In this document: positions 5,996-9,822 of the stretch, one piece after another | Layout: each line of letters opens with the position of its first letter | Numbering within the stretch: the stretch's first letter is position 1 | Origin: Sva-25 sp039714995 | Lineage (GTDB): Bacteria; Pseudomonadota; Gammaproteobacteria; Chromatiales; Chromatiaceae | Assembly (NCBI GenBank): GCA_039714995.1 | Contig: JBDLII010000085.1 | Location: 1-9,822 of the forward strand | Direction: 5' to 3' | DNA: 9,822 nucleotides | The notes under the pieces: model-generated | Seen by the model: the letters and a program-made list of their open reading frames with translations, nothing else | What the model was told of the DNA's origin: nothing | Database searches by the model: none | Made by a program: the position numbers and the translations under genes

Positions 5996-6697
5996 TCATT
6001 CCCGCAACCACACGCAGCATCCATCCGTCTGCTGCTGCAGCCGCTGCAGGTAGGCCTCATGCGCCTCCAGGTCGGCCTCGCCGGGAGTCATCAGCAGCAG
6101 TTCGCCATCCAGTTCGACCTTTCTCGGCTGACTGCGTTCCGCTCCATCAGAGCTCTCTCCATCCAGTGACAACCTGGCCTGTCCACCGGTCATCACCAGA
6201 TAGACTTCCGAGAGAATCTCGGCATCCAGCAATGCGCCGTGCTTGTCGCGGCGGCTGTTGTCGATGGCGTAGCGGTCACAGAGCGCATCGAGGCTGTTGC
6301 GCTTGCCGGGATGTTTTTTTCTGGCCATCACCAGGGTATCGACGACGCTGCTGATCTCCTCGATACGCGGTTTCTGCTGCTGCAGGCGTTGCAGCTCATG
6401 GTTCAGAAAACCGACATCGAATGGCGCATTGTGGATGACAAGCTCGGCTCCGCTGAGGTAGCTGACCAGGTCATCGACGATGTCCGCAAAGCGCGGCTTA
6501 TCCGCGAGAAACTCGTTGGTAATGCCGTGCACCGAGATGGCGCCGGCATCGATCTGGCGATCCGGCTGCAGATACTGGTGGAAATTGTTGCCTGTAAGCT
6601 GCCGGTCGACCATCTCGACACAGCCGATCTCGATGATGCGGTGATCCTGCTGCGTCTCCAGGCCCGTGGTTTCCGTGTCAAGAATGATTTGACGCAT
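5996..6697 (-). CDS. dnaQ: DNA polymerase III epsilon subunit (3'-5' proofreading exonuclease)
   Basis: DnaQ is the proofreading exonuclease of the replicative polymerase core. The protein has 233 residues (E. coli 243). The DEDDh active site is complete: Asp7 and Glu9 (ILDTETTG), Asp94 (HNAPFDVGF), His153 and Asp158 (DKHGALLDAEIL). After the exonuclease domain, QARLSL (residues 173-178) fits a sliding-clamp binding motif in the linker. The remainder to the C-terminus, including HEAYLQRLQQQ, is the region that in E. coli contacts the alpha subunit. Start ATG at 6697; an AGGAGA sequence lies about ten bases upstream, a slightly long spacing. Upstream, on the same strand, is rnhA. In E. coli these two are divergent, so the colinear arrangement is a local difference. 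A 250-base gap of palindromic repeats separates them. Nothing in the sequence suggests it is anything other than the chromosomal dnaQ. Confidence 0.96.
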   Translation of the reverse strand: MRQIILDTETTGLETQQDHRIIEIGCVEMVDRQLTGNNFHQYLQPDRQIDAGAISVHGITNEFLADKPRFADIVDDLVSYLSGAELVIHNAPFDVGFLNHELQRLQQQKPRIEEISSVVDTLVMARKKHPGKRNSLDALCDRYAIDNSRRDKHGALLDAEILSEVYLVMTGGQARLSLDGESSDGAERSQPRKVELDGELLLMTPGEADLEAHEAYLQRLQQQTDGCCVWLRE

Positions 6698-6732
6698 TGT
6701 TCATTCGTCTCCTGCAGTAAATTGTCATGAAA

Positions 6733-6838
6733 CTCGCCAAGCCGCAAAGCCCGCAAGGGGTCTTTCTTGGCGATCTTGGCCTACATGGATGTAGATAAGG
6801 GGCGTAAGCCGGACGCGGAAGTTTTGCGTCTTTGCGAG
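6733..6838. repeat. Imperfect inverted repeat, CTCGCCAAGCCGCAAAG type
   Basis: CTCGCCAAGCCGCAAAG (6733-6749) and TTTTGCGTCTTTGCGAG (6822-6838) are reverse complements at 14 of 17 positions. Between them are a TCTTGGCGATCTTGGC stretch and a small perfect hairpin, CTACAT-GG-ATGTAG (6781-6794). The 'gccaagccgcaaag ... tttgcgtctttgcgag' wording is a recurring intergenic repeat type. It lies just upstream of dnaQ, whose start is 35 bases from the arm. No gene is apparent. Confidence 0.6.
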
Positions 6839-6871
6839 AGGTTAATCCCAAAATCATGGTGGATGCTCTGG

Positions 6872-6943
6872 CGCTTATCCCCCCTACAACGATAATGTTG
6901 ATGAAGCACGCATGTAGGTCGGATAAGCGATAGCGCATCCGAC
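6872..6943. repeat. Imperfect palindrome with GTAGGTCGGATAAGCG arm
   Basis: CGCTTATCCCCCCTAC (6872-6887) pairs with GTAGGTCGGATAAGCG (6914-6929) at 14 of 16 positions. The right arm also forms an overlapping local hairpin: GTCGGAT (6918-6924) with ATCCGAC (6937-6943), 7 of 7. The two stems share bases, so they are alternatives. The element ends 4 bases beyond the rnhA stop codon. The GTAGG..GGATAAGCG..GCGCATCCGAC pattern is a familiar dispersed repeat. Confidence 0.6.
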
Positions 6944-6947
6944 AAAG

Positions 6948-7376
6948 TCATAACTCATCGATCCCCCGGTTGGCCAATTCATCGGCGCGCTCGTTCTCGG
7001 CATGGCCGGAGTGCCCCTTGACCCAGTGCCATTCAACCCGGTGGTTAGTCACCAGCTGGTCGAGTTGTTTCCACAGGTCGACGTTCTTGACCGGGGATTT
7101 GTCAGCCTTTCTCCAGCCACGGCGTTTCCAGTTGTCGATCCACTGGGTAATTCCCTGCTTGACGTACATCGAATCCGTCGTGATGACCACCCTGCATTCG
7201 CGTTTCAGGGCCTGCAGTGCCTTGATGACGGCGGTCATCTCCATGCGGTTGTTAGTGGTGTCGGCTTCACCACCAAAGAACTCCTTTTCATGATCGCCGT
7301 AGCGCAGTATGACTCCCCAGCCACCGGGACCGGGATTGCCGCGGCAGGCGCCATCGGTGAATACCTCAACAGTCAT
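6948..7376 (-). CDS. rnhA: Ribonuclease HI
   Basis: RNase HI cuts the RNA strand of RNA-DNA hybrids, including R-loops and Okazaki primers. I start it at the second of two adjacent ATGs (7376; the other is 7379), since a GGGA sequence sits about six bases before it and the protein then begins MTVEVFTDGACRGNPGPGGW. It has 142 residues (E. coli 155), lacking some of the C-terminal tail and ending ANRGIDEL. All catalytic residues are present: Asp8 (FTDGA), Glu46 (TNNRMEM), Asp68 (TTDSMYV), Asp132 (NERADELA) and the assisting His122 (KGHSGH). The basic substrate-handling loop WKRRGWRK (residues 83-90) is retained, marking the bacterial HI type. The start overlaps the end of the upstream methyltransferase gene by 11 bases in a different frame, so the two are cotranscribed and probably coupled. 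Confidence 0.96.
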   Translation of the reverse strand: MTVEVFTDGACRGNPGPGGWGVILRYGDHEKEFFGGEADTTNNRMEMTAVIKALQALKRECRVVITTDSMYVKQGITQWIDNWKRRGWRKADKSPVKNVDLWKQLDQLVTNHRVEWHWVKGHSGHAENERADELANRGIDEL

Positions 7377-8133
7377 CATGCATCCCACGTGTCGTCGGCG
7401 CCGCAACGCCATTGGTTGAAAATCGCCTGCGCCACAGAAACGACGGCCTGAACGGCGTCAGGGTAGCAACGCGCTTGACCGCCTGAATGGCATAAACGCC
7501 TCCCGAAACAGGCCACAGTTTTTGTCCGGTTCTCTCCAGAAAACTCACCTTGTCCAATGCTGTCGGGCTGTGCAGCGGCGGACGAAAGGCAAATTTGCAC
7601 TGGCATTCCACCTCCAGGCCCAGCAGCGACAGCCACCCTTTTAACTGTCTGCTGCCGATCTTCAGGTGCCCGCTCATCTCTCCCGGAGAACTGCGTCTTC
7701 CCAGCAGGCGCCACAAACCGAACAGGCTGTAGGGATTGAATCCGAACAGAATAACGCGTCCCTCGGGAATCAGGATACGTTCGACTTCACGAATCAACCG
7801 GCGGGGATCCTCCGCCGTATCCAGCGCATGGAACAGCACCACCAGGTCGATGCTGTCACTCTTGACCGGCAACGCTGACATCCTGCTGAGAATATCGGGT
7901 TGCGGCAGTTCCGCGGTGTGTGAATGATGCATCCAGATGCGTTGGCGGATAGGGCTTTGCCGTGCAAACTGTTCCCACAGCGGGAGGCGGCTGCCCAGCA
8001 GAAGCATGCGGTAACCGAACAGTTGCGGCAGCCACTGCCCCAGCACATCGGCCTCCTCGGCAACGATATATTCCCCGTAAAGCGTCTCAAACCATGCACT
8101 GTTCGCAGCATTTTCAGGTAGATGGCGCATCAT
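7366..8133 (-). CDS. YafS-like class I SAM-dependent methyltransferase
   Basis: A 255-residue protein with two possible adjacent starts (ATG at 8133 or 8130; no strong Shine-Dalgarno). It resembles the Methyltransf_11 fold family. The N-terminus is WFETLYGEYI (14-23). A strand-and-turn at 41-50 (YRMLLLGSRL) stands where the SAM-binding glycine loop should be, but the classical GxGxG is not visible. Then come LPVKSDSIDLVVLFHALD (88-105), a post-I/II block with the acidic residues usual there, and the motif III-like ILIPEGRVILFGFNP (120-134). Its place next to rnhA and dnaQ is that of E. coli YafS, a poorly characterised methyltransferase, so I name it by likeness; its substrate is unknown. The C-terminal 25 residues are basic and then low in structure, ending in the overlap with rnhA. 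It is the first gene of the minus-strand series and faces mltD across a 151-base divergent gap. Confidence 0.85.
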   Translation of the reverse strand: MMRHLPENAANSAWFETLYGEYIVAEEADVLGQWLPQLFGYRMLLLGSRLPLWEQFARQSPIRQRIWMHHSHTAELPQPDILSRMSALPVKSDSIDLVVLFHALDTAEDPRRLIREVERILIPEGRVILFGFNPYSLFGLWRLLGRRSSPGEMSGHLKIGSRQLKGWLSLLGLEVECQCKFAFRPPLHSPTALDKVSFLERTGQKLWPVSGGVYAIQAVKRVATLTPFRPSFLWRRRFSTNGVAAPTTRGMHDDC

Positions 8134-8175
8134 AAAATATCAACGTCAGATCGCTGGATGATGATCAGCTTTTCG

Positions 8176-8203
8176 CGTATAGTTTCCGCCATTCTGACGG
8201 CAA
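8176..8203 (-). promoter_or_regulatory. Possible promoter for the methyltransferase-rnhA genes in the divergent gap
   Basis: On the minus strand TTGCCG (8203-8198) and TATACG (8181-8176) are spaced by 16 bases, a weak sigma-70-like pair 42 bases before the ATG. On the plus strand TATAGT (8178-8183) overlaps it and is a five-of-six match to a -10 box for mltD, but I see no good -35 partner. Both are read by eye from a 151-base gap (8134-8284) that otherwise shows nothing. Confidence 0.3.
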
Positions 8204-8284
8204 TCACAAGTCAATCTCCGCAAGAATGAGATGGATTGCCCTCGATTCAACCGCCATTGCCATCCCTGCTCAAAACGGAAATCC

Positions 8285-9822
8285 ATGACCGTGCTGAAAC
8301 TACGCCTCGTTGTACCCATCGCAATCCTTACCCTGCTGCTGTTGAACGGGTGTAGCCAAAGTTATCGCATGGGAGGGATGTTTGACGACATCGAGGGACG
8401 CGGCAACCTCTGGGAAATGCTTGGCAAGGGGATGAAAATGCGGGTTCCCCGTAACGGGGAGCACGCCGTGCAGCGGCAGCTGGCCCACTTCAGAAGATAC
8501 CCCGGCTTTCTTGAAAAAATGCAGCGCAATGCCCGCCCCTACCTCTACGAGATCATGACCAGGCTCAAGCGGCGCGGCATGCCGCTTGAACTGGCCCTGC
8601 TGCCGGCAATCGAGAGCACCTATCGCAATCACGCCAGCTCACCGACCGGCGCCGCCGGTTTGTGGCAATTCATCAAGAGTACCGGCCGCGAGTATGGCCT
8701 GACGCGCAGCCATCTCGAGGACAAAAGGCGAGATCCACTGCTGGCGACCGACGCTGCGCTCGACTACCTCGCCTACCTGGGCAGGCTCTTTCGCGGCAAC
8801 TGGGAGCTGGCGATAGCCTCCTACAACGGCGGCCAGGGAACCATGATGCGCGCCATCAAGGCAAACCGGCGCAAAGGTCGGCCAACGGATTTCTGGTCGC
8901 TGAAGGTGCGCACCGAGACAACGAACTATGTTCCACGCCTGCTGGCGCTCGCCAGGATGGTCAAGAACCCGAAGAAGTACAGACTCAAGCTGAAGCCGAT
9001 CCCGGAGGTCAAGGTGCTGGCGACTGCAACAGTCGGCAGGGCCGTCAACCTGCGTGAAGTGGCCAGAACAGCCGGATTGAACCCAACCGAGTTCACCCAT
9101 CTGAATGCCCGCTACACCAGGCAGGTCACACTGCCGCGCCGCATCAACCGCGTGATCATGCCGCGCAACAAGCAGAAACAGGTCAAGAAGGCGTTGTTGT
9201 CCGCGAGGACTGTCAATACCGACAGTTTCTTCAAGAACCTCAGAAAAGACATCAAGGCGGTCAAACGCACCATTGTGCATAAAAAACCCACCACGAAGAC
9301 GATAACGCACAAGGTGAAAAAGGGTGAAACCCTCTCCTCCATCGGACGCAAGTACGGGGTATCCGTCTCCTCGATCAAGAGCAGCAACAAGCTCAAGAGC
9401 AACACTGTGCGCATCGGGCAGAAGCTCAGGATCAAGACAAGCCGGAAACCAACTGCAAAAAAAGGCCCGGCGGCGAAAAAGCGCACCACCAGCTACACGG
9501 TGAAAAGTGGCGATACGCTCTCCGGAATTGCACGCAAGTTCGGCACCAGCAGCGCCCGCATCAAGCAGGACAACAAGCTGAAGAGTGACCATGTACGTAT
9601 CGGTCAGAAGCTGAAGATCAGCGGCGGCAAGAGCAGTGTGAAAAAGAGCAGCGCTAAAAAAGCGGCGAAAAAACCAACCCGCAAGTCACGCAGCTACAGG
9701 GTGAAATCCGGGGATACGCTCTACGGCATTGCCCTGAAACACGAGGTCTCCGTCAGCGCCATCCAGAAGAAAAATGGCCTGGGCAACTCGACCAGCCTCA
9801 AAATCGGGCAAACCCTGAAGAT
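8285..9822 (+). CDS. mltD: Membrane-bound lytic murein transglycosylase D, 3' end cut by window
   Basis: The frame is open from the ATG at 8285 to the last base (512 codons plus two bases), so the stop is outside. MltD cleaves the MurNAc-GlcNAc bond of peptidoglycan non-hydrolytically, leaving a 1,6-anhydro end. Residues 1-23 are a lipoprotein signal: hydrophobic stretch, then LNGC with the lipid-bearing Cys23 and Ser at +2, predicting the outer membrane. The SLT domain spans about 88-215, with catalytic Glu110 in LLPAIES, then SPTGAAGLWQFI (119-130) and IASYNGGQG (177-185). A linker region (about 235-335) leads to LysM modules at about 340-384, 403-446 and 470 to the window end. The first two are alike (GETLSSIGRKYGV / GDTLSGIARKFGT, both with NKLKS and VRIGQKL). 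The inter-LysM linkers are rich in Lys, Ala and Ser. E. coli MltD has two LysM modules, so this one is longer. The antisense frames here are shadows. In E. coli, gloB lies between mltD and yafS; here it does not. Confidence 0.94.
   Translation, partial: MTVLKLRLVVPIAILTLLLLNGCSQSYRMGGMFDDIEGRGNLWEMLGKGMKMRVPRNGEHAVQRQLAHFRRYPGFLEKMQRNARPYLYEIMTRLKRRGMPLELALLPAIESTYRNHASSPTGAAGLWQFIKSTGREYGLTRSHLEDKRRDPLLATDAALDYLAYLGRLFRGNWELAIASYNGGQGTMMRAIKANRRKGRPTDFWSLKVRTETTNYVPRLLALARMVKNPKKYRLKLKPIPEVKVLATATVGRAVNLREVARTAGLNPTEFTHLNARYTRQVTLPRRINRVIMPRNKQKQVKKALLSARTVNTDSFFKNLRKDIKAVKRTIVHKKPTTKTITHKVKKGETLSSIGRKYGVSVSSIKSSNKLKSNTVRIGQKLRIKTSRKPTAKKGPAAKKRTTSYTVKSGDTLSGIARKFGTSSARIKQDNKLKSDHVRIGQKLKISGGKSSVKKSSAKKAAKKPTRKSRSYRVKSGDTLYGIALKHEVSVSAIQKKNGLGNSTSLKIGQTLK

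Noticed and set aside
3032..6943. CRISPR array or tRNA/attenuator explanation for the repeated intergenic sequences
   Set aside because: The repeats are inverted pairs of different families, not regularly spaced direct repeats with spacers. I see no tRNA cloverleaf and no leader-peptide/terminator layout.
7377..7412. RNase HI start upstream at 7412 (MALRRRRHVGC...)
   Set aside because: It would increase the overlap with the methyltransferase gene, and the added residues are not part of the RNase HI fold; the pair of ATGs at 7379/7376 fits better.
8639..9592. A 317-codon open frame on the minus strand opposite mltD
   Set aside because: The plus strand encodes a clear SLT domain, lipobox and LysM modules over the same bases. 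The antisense product shows no recognisable domain and is best explained as a composition shadow.

Overview
The window looks like ordinary core chromosome from a gammaproteobacterium. Pointers are the cysM-rlmD pair, the yafS-like/rnhA/dnaQ/mltD neighbourhood familiar from E. coli, a yciB-yciI-parvulin run, and closest family resemblance to gammaproteobacterial proteins throughout. Exact taxonomy cannot be fixed from sequence alone; a free-living or symbiotic Chromatiales-like lineage is a guess. I found no phage, IS transposase, CRISPR, tRNA or rRNA, and nothing I would call a new biological system.

Layout. Bases 1-1311 (+ strand) hold a tight run: the 3' end of the inner-membrane septation protein YciB, then YciI, then an exported parvulin-type peptidyl-prolyl isomerase. 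These genes touch or overlap. They converge on a long minus-strand series across a 52-base gap with a perfect 11-bp hairpin.

Bases 1364-8133 (- strand), in transcription order, encode a YafS-like methyltransferase, RNase HI (rnhA), the DNA polymerase III proofreading subunit (dnaQ), cysteine synthase B (cysM), 23S rRNA m5U1939 methyltransferase (rlmD), then panB and panC, consecutive steps of pantothenate synthesis. The methyltransferase/rnhA and panB/panC pairs overlap and are probably translationally coupled. The other four junctions are loose (186-306 bases).

Bases 8285-9822 (+ strand) hold a divergently transcribed lipoprotein murein transglycosylase of the MltD type, cut by the window end. 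It has an SLT domain and at least three LysM modules.

The most noticeable non-genic structure is that each of the four loose minus-strand gaps is filled with imperfect palindromic, MITE- or REP-like sequence, of different families. The gap between cysM and rlmD holds one palindrome nested inside another. These look like small non-autonomous dispersed repeats. Transcripts running through the gaps would carry large stem-loops.
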